From Halobacteriales archaeon QS_8_65_32 (GTDB taxonomy: Archaea > Halobacteriota > Halobacteria > Halobacteriales > Halococcaceae): a stretch of DNA of 53,410 nucleotides. The position numbers were made by a program, and so were the translations under genes. Under the pieces are notes generated by a model. That model made no database searches. It worked only from the letters and a program-made list of their open reading frames with translations, and was not told the DNA's origin. The DNA is taken from assembly GCA_003022925.1 (NCBI GenBank), contig PXRY01000081.1, positions 1 to 53,410 of the forward strand. Direction: 5' to 3'. Positions 1 to 7,935 of this stretch are shown in pieces; positions within the stretch are counted from its first letter, which is position 1, and the number at the start of each line of letters is the position of its first letter.

Positions 1-24
1 AGCGGCGACGCACTCGCGATTCGC

Positions 25-1527
25 TCAGGACGGTTCGATGTCGACTGACAAGATCGATCCGTCGTTGGGGAGGCGAACGCGTAGCATGTCGACATCGCCG
101 GTATATTCCCAGGCGTCGGCCGCCCTTCCGCCGAGACGCCCTTTCGCCTCGCTATTGGAGTAAACTTCCTCGGTTTCAATGCTGTCGGTCGGGTCGATCG
201 AGCCGCTTACCCGAAAGTAGTAAACGAGCGTGTTGGTGCTTCGATCTCCGCGAGCGAACTCGATCCGCCCTGCCGACCGATCGACGGTAACCGAGGCGAT
301 CGACTCGTCCCCCGGGAGGTTCGCATCGAGCGCCGCGAGAGCACCCGAGTAGTGGTAGATGTCGCTCGCGCCGACTGACCGCCCCGACGCCCGCCCGCCC
401 GAGACGGAGTCACCCGGCTCGGCAGTCGATCGGGTGCCGGCGATCTCGCCGGTCGTCTCGAAGCTGTAGCGGAGGTTATCGTCCCCGCTGCCGCCGGCGA
501 AGTCGATCGACTTGGGGAGATTGCGACCCAGGGCGGCTTCCTTCGCGCTCGTCGGGACGTCTGGCGGCCGCTCGACGGTCGGGTCGCTGCCGACGTTTTC
601 GGCTCTGACGTTCCCCGTGTACTTCCCCGCGGCACCGTCTTCGGCGGCGACTTCCGAGTCGATCACGCGCGCGAGGCTCACCGAGTTGTCGTCGCCCTCC
701 CAGACACAGTAGCTCGCATCGGGATCCGCGAGCAGGAGGTCACAGTTCTCGATCCGGACCGACCCGCCCTCTTTCACCCAGATCCCGCGGGCGTTCTTCT
801 GGCCCCCAGCGTTAGCCGGCACGTCCCCGTCGACGACGACGACCGAGTCGCGGACGACCGACCGATCGGTGCCGAGGCGAAAGCCCGCGATATTGTTGTT
901 GCGCGCGAACGAGCGCTCGATCGTGACGAGCCCGCCGCGACCGCCGCGTTCCGATCGGCCCGTGGCGCTCCCATAGGAGCCGTTGTCGGGCCAGTACTGG
1001 ACGTTCAGCTCCCGTATCCGGAGGGTGCCCTCGTGGGTCGTTGGAACGAACACGGCCCCGTGGTCGCCGGGGATCGCGCCGTCACCCAAATAGACGTTCT
1101 CGAAGACGCCGGTCGCTCCATCGTTGACCTGGAGCCGGAAGGCAGCACCGTTGGCGCTCGAAAGCTCGCCCCTGATGCCGACGTTTCGCACCGTCCAGTT
1201 GCTGCCGTAGGCGTCGATCTGGACGTCCGCGTCGTCCGCGGTAGCGTCGATGAAGACGTTCTCGAAGCTCTCGTCGCTCGTAATGTTCGGCCGGTAGGTC
1301 TCGCCGGCGTCGACCGTATAGGTGGTATAGTGGCTGCTCGCCGCCGCCGTTTCGGTCCCGGCCTCGATTCCGAGGCCGATCCCGGCTGTTGTGCCGGTGC
1401 CGATCGCACCGAGCGTGCCGAACGATCGCAACAGGTCACGCCGGTCGATCCGTCCGCCTCGATCGCTTGGGGACGATCCGCGCTCGGTCGCTCGATCCGT
1501 GCCGGTCGATCCGTCTGTCGGATCCAT
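25..1527 (-). CDS. Tat-exported right-handed beta-helix protein
   Basis: Predicted secreted protein of 500 aa. The N-terminus has a twin-arginine motif (DRRDLLRSFG, about residues 29-38) followed by a hydrophobic alanine/glycine stretch, so folded export by Tat is expected. Residues about 85-320 show the alternating pattern of a parallel beta-helix (FENVFIDA, WTVRNVGIRG, IRELNVQYW, VVRDSVVVVDG, VRIENCDLLL), as in pectate-lyase-like folds. No catalytic motif could be assigned. The C-terminal 140 residues hold two related units of about 65 aa, each running from a Y-x-F-x-x-x-G strand to an L-P-x-D/N-x-S-I-x-S-V ending. A TATA-like box about 25 nt upstream fixes the start. It is transcribed away from the zinc-finger gene at 1816. 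A surface or carbohydrate-related role is inference. Confidence 0.7.
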   Translation of the reverse strand: MDPTDGSTGTDRATERGSSPSDRGGRIDRRDLLRSFGTLGAIGTGTTAGIGLGIEAGTETAAASSHYTTYTVDAGETYRPNITSDESFENVFIDATADDADVQIDAYGSNWTVRNVGIRGELSSANGAAFRLQVNDGATGVFENVYLGDGAIPGDHGAVFVPTTHEGTLRIRELNVQYWPDNGSYGSATGRSERGGRGGLVTIERSFARNNNIAGFRLGTDRSVVRDSVVVVDGDVPANAGGQKNARGIWVKEGGSVRIENCDLLLADPDASYCVWEGDDNSVSLARVIDSEVAAEDGAAGKYTGNVRAENVGSDPTVERPPDVPTSAKEAALGRNLPKSIDFAGGSGDDNLRYSFETTGEIAGTRSTAEPGDSVSGGRASGRSVGASDIYHYSGALAALDANLPGDESIASVTVDRSAGRIEFARGDRSTNTLVYYFRVSGSIDPTDSIETEEVYSNSEAKGRLGGRAADAWEYTGDVDMLRVRLPNDGSILSVDIEPS

Positions 1528-1546
1528 GAGCGCGCTTCGTTTAATG

Positions 1547-1555
1547 ATTTATTAA
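1547..1555 (-). promoter_or_regulatory. TATA-like box for the beta-helix gene
   Basis: On the minus strand the sequence reads TTAATAAAT 20-28 nt before the ATG at 1527. This spacing puts transcription start at or next to the ATG, the leaderless arrangement common in haloarchaea. Confidence 0.55.
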
Positions 1556-1783
1556 CCTTCGGTTTCGTCGCGTGGACACGGCGGTCGCCGGGCACGCTCG
1601 TGAACGGAACACGCCGGCGACGCCGTTCGCCGCGCGATTTTCTGCATGACTATCGGAGTCGAAACGATAGTACGAACGGCAGTCGGACCGCGTCCCAGGT
1701 GGCCGGTTCGGGGTACATATCGGCCGTTACGAGCGGTTTACGGGCGAAACAACGGTCGCGTACGCGACAGGTTTCCCCTACGG

Positions 1784-1790
1784 TTTTATA
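1784..1790 (+). promoter_or_regulatory. TATA-like box for the zinc-finger gene at 1816
   Basis: TTTTATA lies 26-32 nt upstream of the ATG at 1816. It favours that start over the in-frame alternative at 1792, which would lie almost on top of the box. Confidence 0.6.
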
Positions 1791-1815
1791 GGTGGGGGAT
1801 AGACTCCCGGAGCGT

Positions 1816-1974
1816 ATGCCGGAATGCCAGAACTGTGGTGCGTTCGTGACGGCCGCGTACGCGAGGGTCTTTACGCCGAGTGGGATGGAAAACCCCCGGG
1901 TCTGTCCGCAATGTGAGGACAAGATCCGCGACGGGGCGAAGATACGGAAAGCACGGTCGACGCGACGGGGATAG
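1816..1974 (+). CDS. 52-aa zinc-finger micro-protein (DUF7563-like)
   Basis: Small protein beginning MPECQNCGAFV with two CxxC pairs, CQNC near residue 4 and CPQC near residue 34, spaced as in a zinc ribbon, then a basic tail. It resembles the very short haloarchaeal zinc-finger proteins recalled as DUF7563; that family name is from memory. The start at 1816 is chosen because a TATA-like box lies at 1784-1790 and a second copy of the protein (6453-6611) begins with the same MPEC and has the same length. Function is unknown; nucleic-acid or protein binding is inferred only from the zinc motif. Confidence 0.8.
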   Translation: MPECQNCGAFVTAAYARVFTPSGMENPRVCPQCEDKIRDGAKIRKARSTRRG

Positions 1975-2124
1975 ACTCCTTTTGGGCCCGAGTGGATCCG
2001 TTCGGTGGGGACCCGGGCTCAATTCCGACGCCGACCCCGACTCGGAACCGGGGGATCGACCCGGAGGTCGGCGTTCGAGTTCGCCTCCAGAATCGGGGTT
2101 CAGGTTAGGGTCGGGTTCGCCGGT

Positions 2125-3516
2125 TCAGTCGCGCGCCGTTTCGACGAGGTCGCGAGCACTCCGCAGCAGGCTTTCGGCGCGGTCCGCGGAGCGGGCTTCT
2201 GCGGTAAGGCGGATCAGCGGCTGGGTCCCGCTCGCGCGCACGAGGAACCATCCTTCCTCGGTGTCGACTCTAGCACCGTCGAGCGTCGTCACCTCGCCTT
2301 CTTCGCCGGCGCGCTCGCGGACCCGACCCATCACGGCTCCCTTGTTTCCGACCTCGACGTTCGCCCGCTCGATGGGATAGGCCGGCACCTCGTTCACTCG
2401 GTCGGCGAGGGAACGATCGGCACACAGCGCGGCGAGCCGACAGGCCGCGAGCGGGCCGTCGGGACAGAGCGTCTGGGCCGGCCAGATCCACGCCCCGCTC
2501 GGCTCACCGCCAAAAGTTACATTGCCGCCGACGGCGTCGGCAACGTAGACGTCCCCGACCGGCGTGTAGGTGACGTCGATCCCTCGCTCCCGGAGGTAGT
2601 CCTCGACCACGAGGCTCGTATCGACCGGACAAGCGACCTGCTCGCCCGCCGCCGCGGTGTCGGCGGCGAACAGGGCGAGCAAGGCGTCCTTCGGGACGAA
2701 CTCTCCATTACCGTCGACCGCGACCAGGCGGTCGGCGTCCCCATCATGGGCGAGCCCGAGTGCGGCGTCGGTGCCGGCGACGAACGCACGCAGCGACTCC
2801 AGGGTCCGTTCGTTCGGTTCGGACGGGCGGGCCGGAAAGCCGCCATCGGGCTGGGCATTGAGCGTCTCGACGACACATCCCAGTCCCGAGAGCGCCTCGA
2901 TCGTGACGCTGCCGGCCCCGTTACCTAAGTCGAGCGCTACCGCGAGCGGATCGCCGTCGGGATCGGTTATCGGACCGGTTCCGCCGCCGTTCGCGTTTCC
3001 GTTGTCGTTCTCGGTTTCGCTGCTGCTCCCGGTTTCGTCGTTCCCGACGTCGGTCGCCGCGACGAGCGCGTCGACATGTCGGTCGGTGGCGTTCTCGCGG
3101 GTCCGCGTACCTACCTCGTCCCAGGCGGCGAGTTCGACGTCGGCCTCGCGAACCCGACCGGCGACCTCCTCCCGACGCGCTTCGTCGAACGCCTGGCCGC
3201 TTTCCTGCCAGAGCTTGATCCCGTTGTCCTCGGGCGGGTTGTGGCTCGCGGTGACCGACACCCCGGTGTCGGCGTCGTACCACGCGACCGCCCGCGCGAC
3301 CGTCGGCGTGGCCGCGAGTTCCAGGTCGACGACGTCGGTCCCCGACTCGCACAGACCGGCGGCCAGCGCATCCATGAGGAAGCGACCGCTCTCGCGCGGG
3401 TCGCGTCCGACGACCACTCGCTGAGAATCGACGCCGAGCGCCCGTCCGACCGACAGCGCGAGTTCCCCAGTAACCTGCTGGCCGACCGGTCCGCGAATCC
3501 CGCTCGTTCCGAACAT
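2125..3516 (-). CDS. glmM: phosphohexomutase, GlmM-like (phosphoglucosamine mutase family)
   Basis: 463-aa alpha-D-phosphohexomutase. The four signatures are present in order: N-terminal GTSGIRG; catalytic serine loop TASHNPPEDNG (Ser about 91); metal loop DGDADR; and C-terminal phosphate-binding RASGTQP. The sugar-specificity loop reads GGEPSGAW rather than the usual GEESG. The family interconverts hexose 1- and 6-phosphates for nucleotide-sugar synthesis; the GlmM-like assignment is from overall form and is not proven. A Ser/Asn/Gly-rich insertion of about 30 residues interrupts the middle. The start at MFGTSG is chosen because the upstream extension has no family character. It lies 28 bp past the SDR gene ending at 3545, on the same strand. 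A second phosphohexomutase is at 7936-9396. Confidence 0.85.
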   Translation of the reverse strand: MFGTSGIRGPVGQQVTGELALSVGRALGVDSQRVVVGRDPRESGRFLMDALAAGLCESGTDVVDLELAATPTVARAVAWYDADTGVSVTASHNPPEDNGIKLWQESGQAFDEARREEVAGRVREADVELAAWDEVGTRTRENATDRHVDALVAATDVGNDETGSSSETENDNGNANGGGTGPITDPDGDPLAVALDLGNGAGSVTIEALSGLGCVVETLNAQPDGGFPARPSEPNERTLESLRAFVAGTDAALGLAHDGDADRLVAVDGNGEFVPKDALLALFAADTAAAGEQVACPVDTSLVVEDYLRERGIDVTYTPVGDVYVADAVGGNVTFGGEPSGAWIWPAQTLCPDGPLAACRLAALCADRSLADRVNEVPAYPIERANVEVGNKGAVMGRVRERAGEEGEVTTLDGARVDTEEGWFLVRASGTQPLIRLTAEARSADRAESLLRSARDLVETARD

Positions 3517-3544
3517 GGTGGGGAGAGGGAACGACTTCGTATAG

Positions 3545-4192
3545 TTACTCCGTCCCGAGCGCGATCTCGGCGGGCGGGTCGTCGTTCTCGACCAACCGCC
3601 AGTACCGCTCGGCGACGATATCAGCCGAGATCGCCCCGGACCACTCGCTCTCGGGCGGCGAGACGGCACGGGAGATTACAACGTACGTCGCGTCGAAGGG
3701 CTCCTCGCTGAGTGCCCGTGTCACACCCCTCGTGGCTGCCGCGGCGCTGGCCCACTCGACTCGTCGGGGATCGGGGTCAGCAGCGTAGTTCGTCCCGCTC
3801 ACGAGAACGGTGCCCTCCACGTCACGGAGGTCGGGGAGACACGCACGAACGCAGTTGACCAACCCGCCAGCGCGCGCCGCCCAGGTCTCCCGGAGCGAGC
3901 CGATCGTCGTGTCGTCGATCGGACCGCCGCCGGGAGCACTCGCGTTGTGGACGAGGACCTCTACGGGACTGAACGCCTCCCGCACCCGGTCGATCCCGTT
4001 GCTCACCTCACTGGGGTCGGTGACGTCCGCTTCGACCGCGAGCGCTCGGTCGCCCAGTTCGTCGGCCAGTGCTCCAGTGACTCGATCGCTTCGGGCGAGC
4101 ATCCCCACCTGACAGCCCTCTGTGGCTAACTTCCGGACTAACACCTCGCCGAGGCGTGAGCCAACACCCGCGATCACCGCAGTTCGCCTCAT
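3545..4192 (-). CDS. SDR-fold protein lacking the YxxxK active site
   Basis: 215 aa with a Rossmann start (AVIAGVGSRLGE) and the SDR helix and strand order, including VHNASAPGGG where NAG normally sits. The catalytic Tyr-x-x-x-Lys is missing: the aligned segment reads WASAA before ATRGVTRAL, so Tyr is Trp and Lys is Ala. Normal SDR oxidoreductase chemistry is therefore doubtful; it may bind nucleotide without reducing, or act as a partner of its neighbour. Its ATG overlaps the stop of the upstream SDR gene by 4 nt (ATGA), so the two are co-transcribed and probably coupled in translation. The two proteins are clearly related and look like a tandem duplication. Confidence 0.8.
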   Translation of the reverse strand: MRRTAVIAGVGSRLGEVLVRKLATEGCQVGMLARSDRVTGALADELGDRALAVEADVTDPSEVSNGIDRVREAFSPVEVLVHNASAPGGGPIDDTTIGSLRETWAARAGGLVNCVRACLPDLRDVEGTVLVSGTNYAADPDPRRVEWASAAAATRGVTRALSEEPFDATYVVISRAVSPPESEWSGAISADIVAERYWRLVENDDPPAEIALGTE

Positions 4193-4908
4193 GCAGTCCC
4201 GTCTCCGGCGTGAGTTCTGCAGTCGAGTTCATGCGTCCACGCACCTCGGTCCTGTTCAACGAGATGCCAGTACGTCTCGGCGATCGCGTCGGGGTCCATC
4301 CACTCCTCGTCAGGAATTTCAGAGAACTCCTCGCGGAGATCGGAGCGGTAGATCGCGCCATCGGGGGTCACGTGAGTCACGTAGATCCCCTCGGGGCCGA
4401 GTTCACGCGCCATCAACTGTACCATGCCGCGAACGGCAAAGCGTGCGGTGACGCGAGCGATCGAACCGGCACTGCCACGAACCGCTTCGGGCGTCCCGGT
4501 GAACAGGACCGTCCCACCGTCCCCGTCGAGCATATCGGCCGCCGCTTTCTGCGAACACAGGAGCGGGCCGCGGGGATTGACGCTCAGTACGTCGTCGGAC
4601 GACTCGAGCGAAACGTCGAGCAGGCCGCCTTCGGAGGGGTCCGCGTAGACGTCGTGCACTAGCACGTCGATCGGACCGTACTCCTCGCGCACGCGCTCGA
4701 ATCCTGCCTTCACCTGACCGCGCTCAGCTATATCGGTCGGCACGGCGAGTACGTCACCCGATCCGGCATTTATACTCGCTTCGAGAGTTTCGAGTCGATC
4801 GGTTGAACGAGCGAACAACCCGACCTCACAACCCTCTGTAACGAACGTTCGAGCCAGCGACTCGCCGAGTCCGGGGCCGACGCCCACGATCACTGCGGTT
4901 CGTGCCAT
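4189..4908 (-). CDS. SDR-fold protein lacking the YxxxK active site (upstream copy)
   Basis: 239 aa, related along its length to the gene at 3545-4192. It starts with a GVGPGLGE nucleotide-binding turn, has VHDVYA in place of the NAG motif, and keeps SDR-type ends (HVTPDGAIYRSDLRE and a C-terminal AETYWHL). At the catalytic position it reads SIARVTARFAVRG, again without Tyr or Lys. It is first in a two-gene unit with a 4-nt overlap and is probably followed by the phosphomutase. A loose AT-rich box (minus strand TTACAAAAGTA) lies about 40 nt upstream of the ATG. Substrate is unknown. Confidence 0.8.
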   Translation of the reverse strand: MARTAVIVGVGPGLGESLARTFVTEGCEVGLFARSTDRLETLEASINAGSGDVLAVPTDIAERGQVKAGFERVREEYGPIDVLVHDVYADPSEGGLLDVSLESSDDVLSVNPRGPLLCSQKAAADMLDGDGGTVLFTGTPEAVRGSAGSIARVTARFAVRGMVQLMARELGPEGIYVTHVTPDGAIYRSDLREEFSEIPDEEWMDPDAIAETYWHLVEQDRGAWTHELDCRTHAGDGTA

Positions 4909-5121
4909 GACCGATACGTGCCCGCTCGCCCCAAAGCCGTTCGCTGAAACGTACTTTTGTAATGTTGACGATGTTCTCGTCGTCGGTGATCATGAACGGA
5001 CGGATACCGCCTGTTGTCGCCGAAGTCGGCGAACGATCCGGAGACGGGTATCGCGGCGATAGACGCGACGCTGTCCGGCATCACTCCGATATAAAAGAGG
5101 GTCTGAACGGCGACGCCCGAT

Positions 5122-5289
5122 CTACAGGTCGCGCGGCTGGACCGTCTTCCGGTCGTTTTCCTCGGCTCGGCGGGCGGCGTTTTCGAGCAACTGATCTACT
5201 TCGTCGTCGAGCGCGTCGTAGAAGTCGGACGAGACGTTCATCGAGTCGAGCTGGTCCTTCACGGCGGCTTTGACGATCAAGTTTGCCAT
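5122..5289 (-). CDS. 55-aa DUF1931-like (histone-fold-like) protein
   Basis: Short frame beginning MANLIVKAAVKDQLD and ending KTVQPRDL, rich in charged helix. Both ends match my recollection of haloarchaeal DUF1931 proteins, small helical proteins with a histone-fold-like pattern; 'KTVxPRDL' resembles the end of a histone fold. The frame length is exact (56 codons with TAG). A clear TATA-like box at 5315-5323 lies 26-34 nt upstream of the ATG, giving a leaderless transcript. DNA binding is inference from the fold family and was not tested. Confidence 0.75.
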   Translation of the reverse strand: MANLIVKAAVKDQLDSMNVSSDFYDALDDEVDQLLENAARRAEENDRKTVQPRDL

Positions 5290-5314
5290 ACAGGTCGTCC
5301 GTTGACCGGGCCCC

Positions 5315-5323
5315 TTATAATAG
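5315..5323 (-). promoter_or_regulatory. TATA-like box for the DUF1931-like gene
   Basis: Minus strand CTATTATAA, 26-34 nt before the ATG at 5289, in an otherwise GC-rich stretch. Confidence 0.6.
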
Positions 5324-5501
5324 TTGCCATAATCGTCCGCTAACGGGCCCCTCTCGCTAGATTGCAGGGGGCACCGGTGTGGATTCCAGCTCGGATCGAG
5401 GGGTACGAATCGATCGGGCGACGACCGGGCGGTGTGCCCGTCGCCCGGTCGGTGAACGCGCGGTCGATGGGTACGAGTCGCTCGACTCCTTCGTACTTTC
5501 T

Positions 5502-6281
5502 ATGCAAGAGATCTTGGAATCGCTCGCAGCCGGCGACTTGTCCGTCGAGGCCGCTCACGCCCGTCTGCGCGGTTATACGACGTCCTCCGCTGGCCGGTTC
5601 GACGCCGCCCGCGCCGCACGCACCGGCGTCCCCGAGGCGATCTTGGCGGATGGAAAAGAACCGAAGGAGATCGGCGAGCTCGCCGCACTGGCCGTCGAGA
5701 CCACCGGTCGAGCGCTCGTCACTAGAGTCGACGAGTCGGGCGTCGCGGCCGTCCGCGCGGCGCTCGAAGACCGCGGGGCGATCGACGACGCCGGGACCGA
5801 GATCGCACACGACGAACGCGCGCGCAGCTTGGTCGCCCATGGGCCGGACTTCGACGTACCGGAGCTCGACGCCGCCGTCGGGATCGTCACCGCGGGCACC
5901 GCCGACGCCGGGCCTGCGGGCGAGGCCGCCGTCGTCGTCCGGGAGATCGGCGCGTCGGTCGAGCGGGTCGACGACGTGGGTGTCGCGGGCCTCGCCCGGA
6001 CGCTCGACGCGCTCCCCGATCTCAGGGCGACCGACGTCCTCGTGGTCGCCGCGGGCAGGGAAGGGGCCCTGCCGACGGTGATCGCCGGCCTCGTCGACGT
6101 CCCGGTGGTCGCGCTGCCGGTATCGGCAGGGTACGGCTTCGGCGGGGACGGCGAGGCGGCCCTAATGGGTGCCCTCCAGTCGTGTACGCCGCTCGTCACG
6201 GTGAACGTTGACGCCGGGTTCGTCGCCGGTGCGCACGCCGGGGCGGTCGCCCGCGCGCTCGACGCGGCTCGACGGGAGTAA
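5502..6281 (+). CDS. larB: LarB-like nickel-pincer cofactor biosynthesis protein
   Basis: 259 aa. LarB carboxylates the pyridinium ring of nicotinic acid adenine dinucleotide in making the nickel-pincer cofactor of lactate racemase and related enzymes. The N-terminus (MQEILESLAAGDLSVEAAHA) is the short helical LarB lead-in. The C-terminal two thirds resemble the PurE-type AIR-carboxylase fold, with AGTADAGPAGEAA, the strand VLVVAAGREGALPTVIAGL and the late segments SAGYGFGGDGEAAL and LQSCTP. The start at 5502 is used because the longer upstream frame has no conserved character. No larA, larC or larE lies in the window, so the rest of the pathway must be elsewhere or the protein serves another reaction. 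Confidence 0.85.
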   Translation: MQEILESLAAGDLSVEAAHARLRGYTTSSAGRFDAARAARTGVPEAILADGKEPKEIGELAALAVETTGRALVTRVDESGVAAVRAALEDRGAIDDAGTEIAHDERARSLVAHGPDFDVPELDAAVGIVTAGTADAGPAGEAAVVVREIGASVERVDDVGVAGLARTLDALPDLRATDVLVVAAGREGALPTVIAGLVDVPVVALPVSAGYGFGGDGEAALMGALQSCTPLVTVNVDAGFVAGAHAGAVARALDAARRE

Positions 6282-6452
6282 GCCGCCTCAGGGCGGCAAC
6301 GACGGTTCGATACGGGCCCTATGCGAGCGGGAAACGTGCCGGCTACAAATTGATTGCTTTCATTTCTATTATTATTTGAGCAGTATCTTGCTAAGATTTT
6401 TATGGTACAAAGAAGTCTGAGCAGATACGTCGGCCCCCGCCGACGACCGATA

Positions 6453-6611
6453 ATGCCAGAGTGTGACCACTGCGGCGGCCACGTCTCGGAGGGTTTCGAG
6501 CGCGTGTTCGCCGACGAGTACGGCCGGTTGTTCGCCTGTCCAGGCTGTTCGGCGAACGCCGGCATCGCCGAAGCCGCACGCCACCGTGCGGAGAACGGAA
6601 AGGCCCTATAA
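6453..6611 (+). CDS. 52-aa zinc-finger micro-protein (second copy)
   Basis: Same length and layout as the protein at 1816-1974: MPEC, CxxCG near residue 4, a central RVF, and CPGC near residue 34, followed by a helical charged tail (AEAARHRAENG). The two copies share the cysteine frame but differ elsewhere, so they are paralogues and not a recent duplication. The start is fixed by MPEC. A strongly AT-rich stretch at 6345-6410 lies upstream and may supply the promoter, leaving a short leader. The stop codon overlaps the TATA-like box of the next gene. Confidence 0.75.
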   Translation: MPECDHCGGHVSEGFERVFADEYGRLFACPGCSANAGIAEAARHRAENGKAL

Positions 6612-6612
6612 C
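6604..6612 (+). promoter_or_regulatory. TATA-like box overlapping the zinc-finger stop codon
   Basis: CCTATAACT lies 22-30 nt before the GTG at 6634 and contains the TAA stop of the gene at 6453. It argues for separate, leaderless transcription of the GIY-YIG gene from a GTG start. Confidence 0.5.
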
Positions 6613-6633
6613 TACCACGGCTCACCCCGGGTC

Positions 6634-6885
6634 GTGGCCCACTACGTTTACTGCCTGCGCTGCCGCGACGATACGATCTACACCGGCTACACTACCGATG
6701 TCGACCGACGGGTCCGCGAGCACGATGCGGGCGAGGGGGCCAAATACACCCAGGGGCGAACGCCCGTCGAGTTGTGTCACGTCGAGTCCTTCGATTCGAA
6801 GTCGGCTGCCCTCTCGCGCGAACACGAGGTCAAGTCGCTCTCGCGCGCCGAGAAGGAACGACTGATCGGCGACCGCAGTGGCTGA
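6634..6885 (+). CDS. GIY-YIG domain protein (UPF0213/YhbQ-like)
   Basis: 83 aa, a single GIY-YIG nuclease-like domain. The pair of strands reads VYCLRCRDDTIYTGYTTDV, so the signature is VYC...YTGYT in place of GIY...YIG, followed by the usual DRRVREH arginine helix, an AKYT-TQGR turn and a C-terminal EVKSLSRAEKERLI helix carrying the family glutamate. These stand-alone UPF0213 proteins are widespread; a DNA repair role is often proposed but is not established. The GTG start is preferred because the TATA-like box at 6604-6612 is correctly spaced and the domain begins immediately. Confidence 0.85.
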   Translation: MAHYVYCLRCRDDTIYTGYTTDVDRRVREHDAGEGAKYTQGRTPVELCHVESFDSKSAALSREHEVKSLSRAEKERLIGDRSG

Positions 6886-6939
6886 TCGCTCCTTTGGGTA
6901 GGCGCTCCGTGGTACCTCGGGATCGGACGACGGAGCCCT

Positions 6940-7497
6940 TCAGTCGGCGGCAGGCACCGACTCGTACTCGCCCGCTCGGCGTGCGGCGTCCTCGGCGACG
7001 ATCCGGCCGAGGTCCGCGAGGCGGTCGGTGAGGCTCTCGGTCGTGAGTTCGCCGTTCTCGAAGTGGTTACGGGCACCTCGGATGCCGACCTGGTTGGGGA
7101 CCACCCAGCCGTGAACGCCGCGGATCGTGGCCCGGAGGTGATCGAGCGTACTGCCGTAGGACCCGCCGCCCGCGGAGGCGACCAGCCCCACGGCAGTGTC
7201 CTCGTACTCGTCGAACCCGCAGTAGTCGTGAAAGCTCTTGAACGCCGAGGAGTACGAGCCGTGATACACCGGCGAGCCGACAATAACGCCTTCGGCTTCC
7301 CTAACCTGATCCATGAGGTCGGTGACCTCCGTACCGGGTTCGTGGCCGGGGTGATACAGGGGGATATCGACCGCCCCGAGGTCGATCAGCTCGACGTCCG
7401 CGCCCGCCTCGGCGGCGGCGTCGAGCGCCAGTTCGACCGCGAGCTTGGTGTAACTGCCCTCCCGCCGACTGCCGTTGATCGCGACGACCGTGACCAT
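6940..7497 (-). CDS. NADPH-dependent FMN reductase family flavoprotein
   Basis: 185 aa flavodoxin-fold reductase. The FMN phosphate loop is INGSRREGSYTKLA near the N-terminus. The second signature, GSPVYHGSYSSAFKSFHDYC, is typical of the NAD(P)H-dependent FMN reductase/SsuE/ArsH superfamily, and SAGGGSYGSTLDHLR follows as the flavin-contacting loop. It would transfer electrons from NAD(P)H to FMN or a small quinone or dye-like acceptor in the cytoplasm; the true substrate cannot be read. It stands alone, convergent with the GIY-YIG gene and divergent from the phosphomutase across a repeat element. Confidence 0.85.
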   Translation of the reverse strand: MVTVVAINGSRREGSYTKLAVELALDAAAEAGADVELIDLGAVDIPLYHPGHEPGTEVTDLMDQVREAEGVIVGSPVYHGSYSSAFKSFHDYCGFDEYEDTAVGLVASAGGGSYGSTLDHLRATIRGVHGWVVPNQVGIRGARNHFENGELTTESLTDRLADLGRIVAEDAARRAGEYESVPAAD

Positions 7498-7571
7498 TAG
7501 TTACCTTACATAAGCGATCGATACTCAAAACCGCTTCGGGGATGGATGTCGTCGGCGGGCAGGGGGGCGAC

Positions 7572-7888
7572 TTTCAGTTAGGCGGTAAAGGCTGATGGAA
7601 CCCCGTTCCGGGTGGGACTGGAAGGGGCCGGGCGTTCACGGGCGCTTCGCGCCCGTTAGCTCGGGAGAGCGAAGCTCTCCCGTAGGTCGACGGACCCCGG
7701 CGAAGTAAGCACCGCAGGGAGGGAGCAACGCGACCGACCGAGGAGCGTGGTTCGAGACGGCGAAGCCGTCTCGTCATCACGAGAGAGCTTCGCTCTCTAA
7801 CGACAATGAGCCGCGGGAGTCGAGCGCCCAGGGGCTTCCAAGACGGTCCCGGCGGTTTTCTTCTGCAAAACTCCAAAGCGAGCACTGA
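7572..7888 (+). repeat. dispersed intergenic repeat, copy A
   Basis: About 315 bp filling most of the gap 7498-7935. The conserved core GTGGGACTGGAAGGGGCCG lies at 7612-7630 and the 3' motif GGGGCTTCC at 7831-7839. The interior holds perfect hairpins at 7638-7656 (8-bp arms, TTC centre), 7662-7682 (9-bp arms, GAA), 7754-7772 (8-bp arms, GAA) and 7782-7798 (7-bp arms, TTC). The last two are joined by GTCATCAC. Positions 7609-7682 are identical, base for base, to the reverse complement of 37915-37988 in copy G. Element ends are approximate. Confidence 0.75.
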
Positions 7889-7935
7889 CGAACAGAGGGG
7901 TGTGTTTTTTTGCGCTCCCCGGGTGAGCGGCCGGT

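Noticed and set aside
7572-7888. Could the hairpin-rich repeat be a CRISPR array?
   Set aside because: Hairpins differ in sequence, spacing is irregular, and there are no repeat-spacer units of constant length and no cas genes in the window.
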